Shown: piece after piece, positions 24,967-33,540 of the stretch
Layout: each line of letters opens with the position of its first letter
Position numbering within the stretch: the first letter of the stretch is position 1
From: Bimastos eiseni
Taxonomy: Eukaryota; Annelida; Clitellata; Crassiclitellata; Lumbricidae
NCBI GenBank assembly: GCA_959347315.1
Contig: OY365808.1
Location: 3,110,372 to 3,174,371, forward strand
Direction: 5' to 3'
Length of the DNA: 64,000 nucleotides
Notes under the pieces: model-generated
What the model was told of the DNA's origin: nothing
What the model saw: only the letters and a program-made list of their open reading frames with translations
The model's database searches: none
Program-made: the position numbers and the translations under genes

Positions 24967-25880
24967 TTTATAATTGTATCATTAATTTTTTTATACTTTA
25001 ACGCATCTATCACATTTGGTCGAAGTAACTCATCGCAGATACCGACTATCTTGTTTCTTAATCCTGAATTACCCGCTTTGAAGCTAGCGAATCGAAGAGT
25101 TAACATATCCACTAGCGCATTAGGGTCTTGTGGGAGAACTACGACTCCCTCGCCTGTTGAGAACTTCCCTTGTCGCATCGAGAGCTTTCGTTCGAGCAAT
25201 GGCTTAATGATTTTTAAATATTTTTGCACCTCTCGACGACTTGGGTTTATTCGGCTTTTTCGGCATATACAAGGCACCCGTCGATTCAAGAATGTCCCAG
25301 TATTGTTCCAGCTCGGTTTGACTGTATATCGACTCGTTTGGTTCCTTCATCGTCATCAATTCCCATAGCCCTTTAGTTCCCTTATAGGTAACATCTCCGA
25401 TAGTTATATCATCACCTTCGATCGTGATTGGGCTGTCCCCGATGTGAAGTCGGCCCTCTTTAGAGCATATTCCGAAGGTCGTATCCGTCGACTTCTTGTT
25501 TGTAGCGTATTCTTTAAAATATTTTATTGCTATATCACCTAATTTCCAAGTCTAATATCTGAAACGGGATCGTCCTCAAACACTTCTATTGAGGGATATT
25601 GTGGGAATTGAATCGTTTTCAACGATGTAGATATCGATGCTGGCAATGCTCGAAGCGCTTTAGCTGTTGCCATAGAGTTCTCTTTTATAGTACCTAATTC
25701 TTTGGATATTTGAGACTGCGAGTCGATTATCGGTTTGTACGCTTTTGTTAATTCTAGCTGAAGTCCAATGTCCCCTATTTTCTCGAATAATGAGTCTTGT
25801 TTAATATTTTGCTTCATCTTGAGAAAGTTCTCAACGATAAAATCACGTTTGGCCGGGTCTTTGATTTTTAGAAACGACAT
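24963..25880 (-). pseudogene. unknown element protein of about 300 residues, two frameshifts
   Basis: ATG 25880 opens 113 codons (MSFLKIKDPAKRDFIVENFL...) with a coiled-coil-like middle. The frame changes near 25545, runs to about 25217 (with GTKGLWELMT and SQTELEQYWDILES), then changes again near 25240 and continues to the TGA at 24963. The product is largely helical with a Lys-rich hinge (MPKKPNKPK). I do not recognise a domain. Its position between the membrane protein and the core-like protein suggests a virion or assembly role. Confidence 0.5.
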
Positions 25881-25963
25881 TTTTAACTTGGGAACATAAT
25901 ATTTAAACGTTAAATAAAACGTAAAACGTAAATTTACGTTCAGTTTGTATTCAATTCGTTTTG

Positions 25964-26474
25964 CTAAAGGAACGATTGTTTTGTTGCTTCATCTCTGCTG
26001 GTTTTGGTTTTACTTCTAACTTCTTCCTTCATCTCGCTAAATTTCTCGAATTCGCTTAGAATAACAGAATATTCCAAGTCAGATATTGTTATCATATAAA
26101 GCTTTCGAAACAAGGTCGCTGATAGAATTGAGTTTCCCTACGGCTATAGTCCTGATCTTTGCATGTTTTTCTTGCCCCAACGATAGAAGTCGGCGGATTT
26201 GGGTAGATATCAAACACAATGCTCCAGCTCCAGCGGACAAAGATACCACGATTGTTGCAGCTGGTGCGGCTACGACGGTACTTAGAAAAGTTACTCCTAA
26301 TACACCGAGTCCAGAAGACGTAAGGGTTAACAAACCTACAAACGCTTCGACTATTTTAACACTCTTTTGATATTGTTTACAGATTATTTCTCTCTTTTCA
26401 CGTTCTCGTAAGATTTCCTGTTGAATTTTAGATATTTTCTGAAGGCGATAGGTGTTTGCTTTGTTCAATTCCAT
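25964..26474 (-). pseudogene. two-helix membrane protein of the element, frameshifted C-terminus
   Basis: ATG 26474 sits in TATAAAATG. After a charged helical N-terminus (about residues 1-38) come two hydrophobic segments near residues 45-65 and 68-92 (GLLTLTSSGLGVLGVTFL; APAATIVVSLSAGAGAL), then a basic tail. The frame ends at 26079 immediately after a shift; an acidic helical continuation in another frame runs to TAG at 25964-25966. It is likely a membrane-inserted virion or host-membrane protein; the family is not recognised. Confidence 0.55.
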
Positions 26475-26544
26475 TTTATAACATCGAAGAATTTTTAAAA
26501 ATGGAATTCAAGTTTTATTCGTTGACGCGGTAATCGACTTAACA

Positions 26545-26934
26545 TTATGAATCTCCTTCGTCTATGGTGACAGTTCCAAGATCTCTAAAATTCTTAATAT
26601 CGAGTAAAATTTCTTCCGTGACTCCAGTAACGGTATCGCTTAGCAGGCGACACCCCGCTTCTATAAATTCCAGATGGAGCAAAACTCTACACGATCCTGT
26701 CGTCATTCGAAAACCTAAACCTAACGGTAAAACAAGCGTCTCATGTGAATGAATAGTTATCGCTTCTTGAGAAAAAAACTCCCATCTTAAACCGCTCCTT
26801 TGTCTTTGCAGTCTATACTTGACATCCCACATACCTTTTCACACCTTCCACGTGACGGATCTCGGTTGTGTTCTCGTTGATTTTTCAATTTTGGGTTTCG
26901 TCCACCCCATTTTATGAATCGGATGATGATACAT
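26545..26934 (-). pseudogene. beta-rich protein, possibly dUTPase-fold, with internal stop
   Basis: ATG 26934 lies in TATATAAAATG and opens a basic leader; an in-frame TGA at 26839-26841 separates it from a 95-codon remainder beginning at ATG 26832. The remainder has a strand pattern (ITIHSHETLVLPLGLGF, then FIEAGCRLL and EEILLDIKNF) that recalls trimeric dUTPases. The catalytic motifs of that family are not apparent, so if related it would be a structural rather than enzymatic version. The fold call is low-confidence. Confidence 0.4.
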
Positions 26935-26955
26935 TTTATATACTATATTATTTTT

Positions 26956-27535
26956 TTAAAGTAACAATCCGAGAAGTGGAATGTTTTTAAACGGTGAATC
27001 TGGTCCAAGGATAAGTCCTTCACCGTTTATGAATCCAGAGCCTGTTTTCAGATAAAGCCCTTCTCCTACGCCATCGAGTCCAGCACCTTGCCATGGCTTC
27101 AGGTAAAGACCATGCCCTTGTTGCACTATATTGTAGTTTTTACCTCGACTATTGAGATATATAGCAGCACCCGATCCGGTGACTTTGTCTAAGACTTTTG
27201 ATCCAGCAGCTGCACCTATTCCTGTTAATGCGCCCGTTGCTAAGCTCGGTAACACGCTCGAAAGCAGAAATTTACCTGCAGTTGCTAGAAACGGTAAAAT
27301 AGCGCCGATAAAGCCACCTTCGACTTTGGCATTATGAATCAGTTGCGCCTTTTCCACCCTGATACGCCTTAGCTAACTTGTTAACCTGCGCCTGTGTAAG
27401 AGCTAAAACGTGGTTTCCATTTAAATCGTTGTGTTTTAATCCAATGCTAACGCCGGTTCCGGCTTGTAGAGATCTTTTGATTTTGTCTTTTTGTCCTTCC
27501 GAAATATTAACTTTAACATTTGTGTATCGACTCAT
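26956..27535 (-). pseudogene. Gly-rich hydrophobic minor virion protein, frameshifted
   Basis: ATG 27535 lies in TATAAAATG. The first frame (67 codons; VKVNISEGQKDKIKRSLQAG) ends at 27332. A second frame overlapping it carries on to 26956 with a hydrophobic segment (GFIGAILPFLATAGKFLLSS), an Ala/Gly helix, and Gly-Leu repeats (GHGLYLKP, GEGLYLKTGSG). The second frame has no ATG, so the two are one gene with a shift near 27350. The repeated GLYLK/GLILG units suggest a minor capsid or membrane-active protein; function is inferred. Confidence 0.55.
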
Positions 27536-27541
27536 TTTATA
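27533..27541 (-). promoter_or_regulatory. TATAAAATG start motif (four leftward genes)
   Basis: TATAAA immediately precedes the ATG here and also at 26932-26940, 26472-26480 and 24964-24972. Placement on the start codon resembles the late-promoter style of large cytoplasmic DNA viruses, where transcription begins at or near the ATG. That reading is inference. Confidence 0.5.
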
Positions 27542-28620
27542 TATAAAAAACTTTTAAGCCTCTCTTATATGAAACCTCAGCGCTAATTCCTCACCTCGTA
27601 GATTAATTAGTTGGCCATTTTAGTCTGTGAGAGACGTTTCCATCGACGAAATCGTGGATAGGGTATGGTGATTGGAGGATATATCAAATTCCTAGGTGTT
27701 TCGATAATCTTATAGCCGGGCCCTACATTTGGGAAAAAGGAATAAATTATATTATCAGTCGTTCCGTTGCTATGGGAAGCCCCGATAATATCGCTCGTTA
27801 CCCTCAGATTACTGACATTCATTATGTCTACTATATTCTCCGATTTCTGGTACCCTGCCGAATAACGCCGCCAGTCGAAACCGAGGGCTTTTCCGATAGA
27901 GTTCAACGCCCAGAAATCAACCATATAATTATCCGCTAGATGTACCACAGTCTTTAACGTATTGCTGTTTGCTCCCATCTTAATATTGTATTATTCGTTA
28001 ACCATATCATAATGCTCGTTTTCTTTCATGATTCTCTGGACGTAGTCGTTGATGTCTGTAATTTCGTAGTGTGGCGGACAGGCCACAAGGCTTGGATTAA
28101 AGAATTTGTTCGTAATTAATCGGCTCGCCACAGCGCTTAATTTACGTACATTTTCTTACAGTGTTGGTATTGGAGGGAAGACCGATCGGCGGTTTGTAGT
28201 TCTGTGCATAGCGTGCAGACGCATGAATCGGGTTGAGTATAGCCTGACATGCGGTGCGTCGCTTATATTGTAGAGTGATGACGACTGCTCTGCATATACG
28301 GTGCATTGAATTCTTTGGTTAGCGATTAATACCGCACACCCGTGTGGTCGGTGAGCGTTCGTTCAAAGCCTGGTTCACGGCAAGTTGCGAAAAAATATAG
28401 TTGCGGACGAGAGGGCGTCCAAAAACTAGTCCGAGCTACAGCCAAGCGTCTGGTGTTGAGACCGACTCTGCCGATCTGATAGGGCTGGGGCCCCACCCTG
28501 TTATCGATCGCGAGAAAGTCTGCAGCCGATCGTGAGGTTGCTTCCTCGGGAAGGTCCGACAGTGAAATAAATAAATTACAGGTCTGTGTAAAGACCGGGT
28601 AAAGCCCGGGTTAGCCGTTC

Positions 28621-28825
28621 GCATATACCAAGAGAGGCCTCGGCGGCCGACAGTGAGACAAACTGGCTGAGTCCCAGAAGGGACCGACCGCATATACCGA
28701 GAGAGGCCTCGGCGGCCGACAGTGAGACAGACTGGGTGAGTCCCAGAAGGGACCGACCGCATATACCGAGAGAGGCATCGGCGGCCGACAGATAGATAGA
28801 CTGGGAAAAATCCCCGACCGCGCAG
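28621..28825. repeat. 69-bp tandem repeat, three copies
   Basis: Copies start at 28621, 28690 and 28759 with GCATATACC. Each contains GGCCTCGGCGGCCGACAG and all but the last CCCAGAAGGGACCGACCG. Confidence 0.9.
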
Positions 28826-28830
28826 ACCGT

Positions 28831-29062
28831 GAGAAAGTTTTGGTAACCAAGAAATATAAATGTTGGCTACCTAGATTGGTCATAGTTAATCCTCGCGTTT
28901 CCCAGCAGGTTGTCGGATACGCAAAAGTTTCGGGTGGGCGAGTCTGAGAAAGTTTTGGTAACCAAGAAATATAAATGTTGGCTACCTAGAACGGTCATAG
29001 TTAATCCTCGCGTTTTCCAGCAGGTTGTCGGATACGCAAAAGTTCCGGGTGGCCGCTAGAGA
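28831..29062. repeat. 115-bp tandem duplication
   Basis: Two copies start at 28831 and 28946 with GAGAAAGTTTTGGTAACC and include TTGGCTACCTAG, a phrase that recurs in the array further right. Confidence 0.9.
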
Positions 29063-29122
29063 TACAAGCCGGCTAGATTCCCGTAGTAGCAACCGTACAG
29101 ACCGAAAAAGAGGCCGGTTAAA

Positions 29123-29290
29123 CGTTCGATAAATACGGGGGAAGTTTCCCATTGAATGCGTTCGATAAATACGGGGAAAGTTTCCCATTGAATACGTTCG
29201 ATTAATACGGGGAAAGTTTCCCATTGAATACGTTCGATAAATACGGGGAAAGTTTCCCATTGAATACGTTCGATGAATACGGGGAGGGTG
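29123..29290. repeat. 36-bp tandem array, five copies, each with a palindrome
   Basis: Units start at 29123, 29159, 29195, 29231 and 29267 (CGTTCGATAAATACGG...). Each holds GGGAAAGTTTCCC, a near-perfect palindrome. There are no spacers, so this is not a CRISPR. Confidence 0.9.
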
Positions 29291-29384
29291 ACCCCATTGG
29301 TGCTTACGACGATTTACAAGAAACGGTCGTGACTGGTGCCGAAGACTTCAATAATTGCGGCTGTTTCCTCATCTTCTTTTCCCT

Positions 29385-29830
29385 GTAATATATTTACTTG
29401 GCTACCTAACGTGGTCATACTTACTCTCGCGGTCTTCCGCGATATCTTTATTTGCGTGTCTAATCGCAATATCTTTACTCGCGGTTTCCCCGCGATATCT
29501 TTACTTGCGCGTCTGATTCGCAATATATTTATTCGCGGTTTCCCCGTGATACCTCTTCTTGATTGTCTTACGGTCTTTCGATAAATATTCTTGTTGGCTA
29601 CCTAACGTGGTCATACTTACTCCTGCGGTCTTCCGTGGTTTCTTGACTTGCGTATCTGATCGCAACAATATCTTTACTCGCGGTTTCCCCGCGATATCTT
29701 TACTTGTGTATCTGAACGCAGTATCTTTAATAGCGGTTTCCCCGCGATATCTCTTCTTGATTGTATTACGGTTTTCCGATACATATTCTTCTTGGCTACC
29801 TAACGTGGTCATAGATACTCCCCGGGTTTA
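29385..29830. repeat. about 197-bp repeat units with GCGGTTTCCCCGC palindromes
   Basis: TTGGCTACCTAACGTGGTCA starts near 29398, 29593 and 29792. Between them, CGCGGTTTCCCCGCGATATC palindromes recur four or more times in a higher-order pattern. Confidence 0.85.
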
Positions 29831-29926
29831 CCCGAAGTCTCAGTATATATTACGGTGTTGGTGGACACTTGCAAAACGCAGAGGACGGTCAATCGTGGTG
29901 CATGATAATTTATACGTGAGGCCGGT

Positions 29927-30526
29927 ATGCCACACACGGGCATGGAGCGAGAGGTACATGAAGAGTGGAAGGTGCGATTTCCGGTGGATAAGTGTCTGGA
30001 AAAAGGCGACGTTAAGATCAGTGGCCAGTATTGCCTACGGCAAAGTGACGAAGGGACTTGTTACAAATATTTCTGCTCTCCGGAACAGGGAGAACGTTTG
30101 ATGCCCCCTGTTGGCGATTGTTTAAGAGTCACAAGATGTAGAATGATACGACGAAGCTCAGGTCAGGTAGAGAGAAAGAGGAAAACCGTCTCTAAGCGAG
30201 TAAACAAGAAAGGGAAGACTCCGGTCGGTAAAAGAGCGAACCCTGTTCTGTATAAAGGCCATCCTCAGGACGTTGCCCATCCGGCGACCGCGGAAGTGAT
30301 AGAGTCTGATCCCGAGACAGAGTCATATACTGTTGCCTCTTTTAGAGAAACGGTCAACCCCGATTCTCCTCTGACAGTCACTGCTACGATAGGCATAGAT
30401 GGAGAACGGTCAGGCTATGCTAAAAATCGACTTAGAAGTGACTCGAGTGGCTCCAGACACAGAAGAGGGTTGGAGCCGACACCGTTGCGCGACCTGGTAG
30501 CGTCCGAACGGTGTACGCCACAGTAA
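29927..30526 (+). CDS. orphan 199-codon frame in the nested insertion
   Basis: An ATG-initiated frame runs to the right end of the insertion and takes its stop from the junction with flanking DNA. The N-terminal half is Cys-containing (DKC, QYC, GTCYKYFC, GDC, TRC), the middle is basic (KRKTVSKRVNKKGKTPVGKR) and the end is Ser/Arg rich. I recognise no domain. Because the stop lies at the insertion boundary and the region is GC-rich, a chance frame is quite possible; a truncated protein of the mobile element is the alternative. Confidence 0.3.
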   Translation: MPHTGMEREVHEEWKVRFPVDKCLEKGDVKISGQYCLRQSDEGTCYKYFCSPEQGERLMPPVGDCLRVTRCRMIRRSSGQVERKRKTVSKRVNKKGKTPVGKRANPVLYKGHPQDVAHPATAEVIESDPETESYTVASFRETVNPDSPLTVTATIGIDGERSGYAKNRLRSDSSGSRHRRGLEPTPLRDLVASERCTPQ

Positions 30527-30862
30527 CAACCTTCGGGAATGGTTATAGTAACCCACATATCTCCACCATTCGGCGCATACGAAAAGTTGTTGTTAGTGGT
30601 GTCGATGTTTGGGAATTAAAAATATGTCTCCAGATTGACAAGAGCCATTTCGTACTTCTTATCTTTATGGAACTGAATTAACAGATTGAATCGGGTCCTT
30701 ATTCGCGCACTCTTATCACTCAATAATATGTAAAACGATGACTTTGGCTCTGTGTAACGAGCAATCCTTTCGGTGTTCTTTGCAATCTTTTGTTAAAGTG
30801 ATTACATTTTTATAATATAAAAGATTTTTTTTAATGGAATTGCTTTTACAACAGAGATTTAG

Positions 30863-31630
30863 TTATAATGAAATGTAGAATTCATCGAAATCGCATCCAT
30901 ACTTGCCGTTATTATTATTACTAGTCTGATCTATCACTACAAATCCATGAGGTTACTTCCAGGCCGTTTCACATAGTTTCTTAAACTCATCCTTAGGCAT
31001 GTCTGTACTTACGTGATCGTCGTAAATATGATTAATGTTTTTCTGGTCTTGAGGAAACAAGCAGATAAAGTTTTCATTTTCTCTGATTGTTTGTCTTGGT
31101 AGTTTGAAATAATTCTGTGCGAGGTAGAAGCAGTCAACGTTGCTATGCCTTCCTCGGATGTAGTAGGTCTCACATTTGTTTTGCTTTTCTAACTGTAAAT
31201 CATCAAAAATCATAAAGTTTTTCTTGTCGCGGTTCAAGTCTCTCTGATCTGGCACATCTTCAGAGAACTCGAAGAACTTACAGCAGATATCAGATTTTAT
31301 ATCAGATTTTTTTAGACAAGTGTTTAGCCATTGCCTCAACTACTAAGGCCGGCGGAACATTTAGTCTCAGGGTCTCGTCTTGGCAATTGAATAGCCCGAT
31401 GATGGATTCTTTCGGTAGTTTTCCTCAAATGCTTGCTTGAGTATTTTATACTCTGGTTGAAAGAGAGATCTTCCGAATACTTGCAGATTGTCGTAGTCTA
31501 ACCATCCAGGTCTTAGAAGTAGGTTCACATCCGGACCTTCCTACGATTATATACTTATACTTCTAGGTAAAAGAAGATTATTGAGTCTCTTAGATAACAC
31601 GTCGTTCCACGATAAATCTTTGACTTCCAT
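30863..31630 (-). pseudogene. FtsK/A32-type genome-packaging ATPase, multiply broken
   Basis: ATG 31630 stands in TTTAAAATG. The first 27 codons end at TAA; the P-loop follows in another frame as GRSGCEPTS, lacking the Lys of Walker A. Further segments in changing frames include LRPGWLDYDNLQVFG and ESIIGLFNCQDETLRL. The last 128 codons (31339-30953) hold a Walker B-like FMIFDD and a sensor-like YIRGRHSNVDCFYLAQN stretch with LPRQTIRENENF. An in-frame TAA at 30953 is followed by 29 more open codons to 30863. These are hallmarks of Polinton and adintovirus packaging ATPases. It is not functional. Confidence 0.8.
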
Positions 31631-31660
31631 TTTAAATAAATCCAATTGCATTTAAAAAGG

Positions 31661-32190
31661 ATGTATTGCGTAAAGCGTAAAACTCGTACTGAAACTAAAA
31701 ATATTCAAAATGTTACAACGAAGAATGGAAGGTCAATGCTTAGAGGCACATGTGATATATGTGGAAAGACAAAGACACAATTCGTGAAGTCTTCTGAAGG
31801 TGGTGATTTAGTTGGATCTTTAAATTCGGGTACCAGCGGTATTAAGCTGCGTGGGCTAAATATCCAGGTGAGATGCACTTGCCGGGACATTCGTTTACTG
31901 GTCCTGGTACTAGACTTGATTTGAGGTTGAATTCCGATGGAACTCCTAAGGATTGGTCGAAGCCCGTCAATATAGTCGACAACGCCGCATATCATCACGA
32001 TTTAGCTTACGACCAGCACTCGGATTCAGCTTCTAGGAATGTCGCCGACAGAACGATGGTTAATGAGTTGAATAATATTCCTAATCCTAGCTTACGAGAG
32101 CGAATAGAAAGAAGTCTTGTCAAACCTGTAGTATCTACCAAAGCTAGTCTCGGGTTAGGTTTAAAAAAGCCTAAAATTACAATGGACTGA
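31661..32190 (+). pseudogene. zinc-ribbon plus phospholipase A2-like protein, frameshifted
   Basis: ATG 31661 opens a small ribbon with one intact CxxC (TCDICGKT); the first pair reads CVKR, so one Cys is missing. The frame shifts near 31850 into the PLA2 segment: a calcium-loop GHSFTGPGT and the catalytic helix NAAYHHDLAYDQH with the His-Asp pair, as in parvovirus VP1 and secreted PLA2 folds. In viruses this enzyme helps particles breach the endosome. Divergent from the ATPase gene, with only about 30 bp between the two starts. The frame ends at 32190, next to the integrase. Confidence 0.8.
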
Positions 32191-33091
32191 TGAAGTAGCT
32201 GAGGAGTTGCATAAACCCGTAGTAAGACATTTTCGAAATAGGAAGGTGTACGTTGATGGAATAGATGAAATATGGGCTGCTGATTTAGTCGATATGCAGA
32301 GTTTCGCTAAAGATAACGATGGCGTGAAATACTTACTAACCGTAATAGATGTGTTTTCCAAGTACGGTTGGATTGTACCATTAAATGATAAGAGTGGAAA
32401 ATCTACCGCTAGTGGCTTCGTGAAAATGTTCGAGAGCGGTAGACGGCCAGGAAAAGTATGGGTTGTTAAGGGTAAAGAATTTTATAATAAAGATGTTAAG
32501 AAATTAGTCGAGTTGTATTCTACGAAGAACGAAGAAAAGTCGTGCGTTGTTGAGCGTTGGAATAGGACGATGAGAGAGAAAATGTTTAGGTATTTTACAG
32601 CTAATTCAACTAGAAGTGATATCGATGTGTTGGATGAATAGGTTAGTAGTTATAATGAAACTAGGCATTCTTCCAGTAAAATGACACCCTCTAAAGCTAG
32701 CTTGAAAATGAATGAAAAGGTAGTTTGGATGAACTTAAATGGAAGTGAAATTCCAGAACCCATTAAGCCTAAGTTCTCGGTAGGTGATAAAGTTAGAATA
32801 ACGAAGAAGAAAAATATATTTGAAAAAGGATATACACCTAGTTGGACTGAGGAAATGCTTACAATTTCAAACGTTCAGTACACTGATCCACCAACATATA
32901 AGATTACTGATTATAATGGTGAGGAAATACAAGGCTCATTTTACGAATAGGAGCTACAGAAGACTACTCAAGAAATATTTAGAATAGAAAAGATTATCAG
33001 GAAACGGGGAAACAAGTCGCTGGTGAAATTGTTGGGTTATCCTGAGTCATTTAATTCCTGGGTAGATAATGAAGACTTGGTGGCCATGTGA
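32165..33091 (+). pseudogene. retrovirus-like DDE integrase of Polinton type, inactive
   Basis: The integrase frame overlaps the end of the PLA2 frame and has no clear ATG of its own before 32207. The core shows the first Asp (IWAADLVDM), then a segment WVVKGKEFYN in which Val stands at the usual second catalytic Asp, and the third acid in KNEEKSCVVERWNR. In-frame TAG codons occur at 32639-32641 and 32948-32950. The C-terminal part includes a KFSVGDKVRI SH3-like strand and a chromodomain-like end (SLVKLLGYPESFNSW, then NEDLVAM). Such integrases insert the linear element into host DNA. The copy is dead. Confidence 0.85.
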
Positions 33092-33095
33092 TAAT

Positions 33096-33280
33096 GACTC
33101 ATCATCGAAACTATTAGAAATTCCCGTGATTTTTGACCTATTGGCGGACGTTTTGGCCAGGGCTTTGGTTTGTGCATGAATTGTGGCTCATCATCGAAAC
33201 TATTGGAAATTTCCAGAGGTTTTTCTTAGTCTCTTGGTTGATGTTTGACCTAGGCTTTAGGTTTGTGTAGGAATTGGTTC
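33096..33280. repeat. two diverged copies of an about 81-bp unit at the element's right edge
   Basis: CTCATCATCGAAACTATT starts near 33107 and 33188 and each is followed by related GACCTA-GGCTTT-GGTTTGTG blocks. It lies just past the integrase and may be part of the element's terminal region. Confidence 0.6.
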
Positions 33281-33382
33281 TTTTTAACCTGGTTATAGGT
33301 TAAAAATACTTTTTTTAACCTATTAGGTGGGTGATTTGAACTATGTTATGGTCAATTGTCCCAGATAGCGCGGTTTACCACT

Positions 33383-33408
33383 ACAGAGAGAGAGACAGAG
33401 AGAGAGAC

Positions 33409-33473
<65 letters not shown>

Positions 33474-33501
33474 CAGAGAGAGAGAGAAAGAGAGAGAGAG
33501 A
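33383..33501. repeat. (GA)n microsatellite just upstream of Ig gene 2
   Basis: AGAGAGAGAC and GA runs about 40 bp before the first ATG of Ig gene 2, possibly in its 5' UTR. Frames through it are artefacts. Confidence 0.9.
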
Positions 33502-33540
33502 ACTGTGCGCTCAGTGGTCTACTCTAGCGTCATATTCGAA

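Larger units (their letters stand above)
28070..30522. mobile_element. 2,453-bp TG...CA insertion (LTR-like) nested in the viral element
   Basis: It starts TGTGGCGGACA and ends TGTACGCCACA, an 11-bp terminal inverted repeat with one mismatch and the TG/CA ends typical of LTRs. Flanks are GTAG on the left and GTAA on the right, a possible 4-bp target duplication with one change (or 3-bp GTA). Removal restores the frame of the split capsid-like gene. It is GC-richer than its surroundings and largely made of tandem repeats. No second LTR or internal retroelement gene is seen, so a solo LTR is the simplest reading; a non-autonomous DNA element is possible. Confidence 0.65.
27607..30807 (-). pseudogene. 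jelly-roll-like capsid (penton?) gene split by a 2.45-kb insertion
   Basis: The 5' part begins at ATG 30807 (TATAAAAATG), has two TAA codons within the first five and another after NLETYF, and runs beta-rich (FSYAPNGGDMWVTITIPEG) to 30523. The frame resumes in phase at 28068 (YEITDINDYVQ), crosses a TAA at 27991-27993, and continues through ATG 27978 to 27607. Joined lengths give about 248 codons. The second part ends with a VGPGYKIIETPRNLIYPP-type segment. Size and beta pattern suggest a single jelly-roll minor capsid protein. Exact continuity across the insert is the best evidence that both parts are one gene. Confidence 0.65.
22600..33095. mobile_element. degenerate Polinton/adintovirus-like integrated viral element
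   Basis: A compact block of intronless, tightly spaced frames is unlike the surrounding split genes. Leftward genes are, in order from about 31.6 kb: packaging ATPase, jelly-roll-like protein, hydrophobic minor protein, beta-rich protein, two-helix membrane protein, unknown protein, small basic protein, capsid candidate, SAP/NUMOD-like protein and a 71-residue protein. Rightward are a zinc ribbon with PLA2 and a DDE integrase. This gene set is that of Polintons (Mavericks) and adintoviruses. No family B DNA polymerase and no adenovirus-type protease is recognised, and no terminal inverted repeats were found by eye. Without the 2.45-kb nested insertion about 8 kb remains. Limits are set by the outermost coding relics. 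Confidence 0.85.

Noticed and set aside
28436..28883. Repetitive frames with RSVPSGT-like or GPFWDS-like units
   Set aside because: Translations of the 69-bp tandem repeat; no sign of a protein under selection.
29123..29290. Five regularly spaced 36-bp repeats resembling a CRISPR array
   Set aside because: Units are directly tandem with no spacers, in an animal genome and inside a mobile element.
29123..29290. GGGGAAAGTTTCCC as a row of NF-kappaB sites
   Set aside because: The spacing between half sites does not fit the 10-bp consensus; the palindrome is a property of the repeat.
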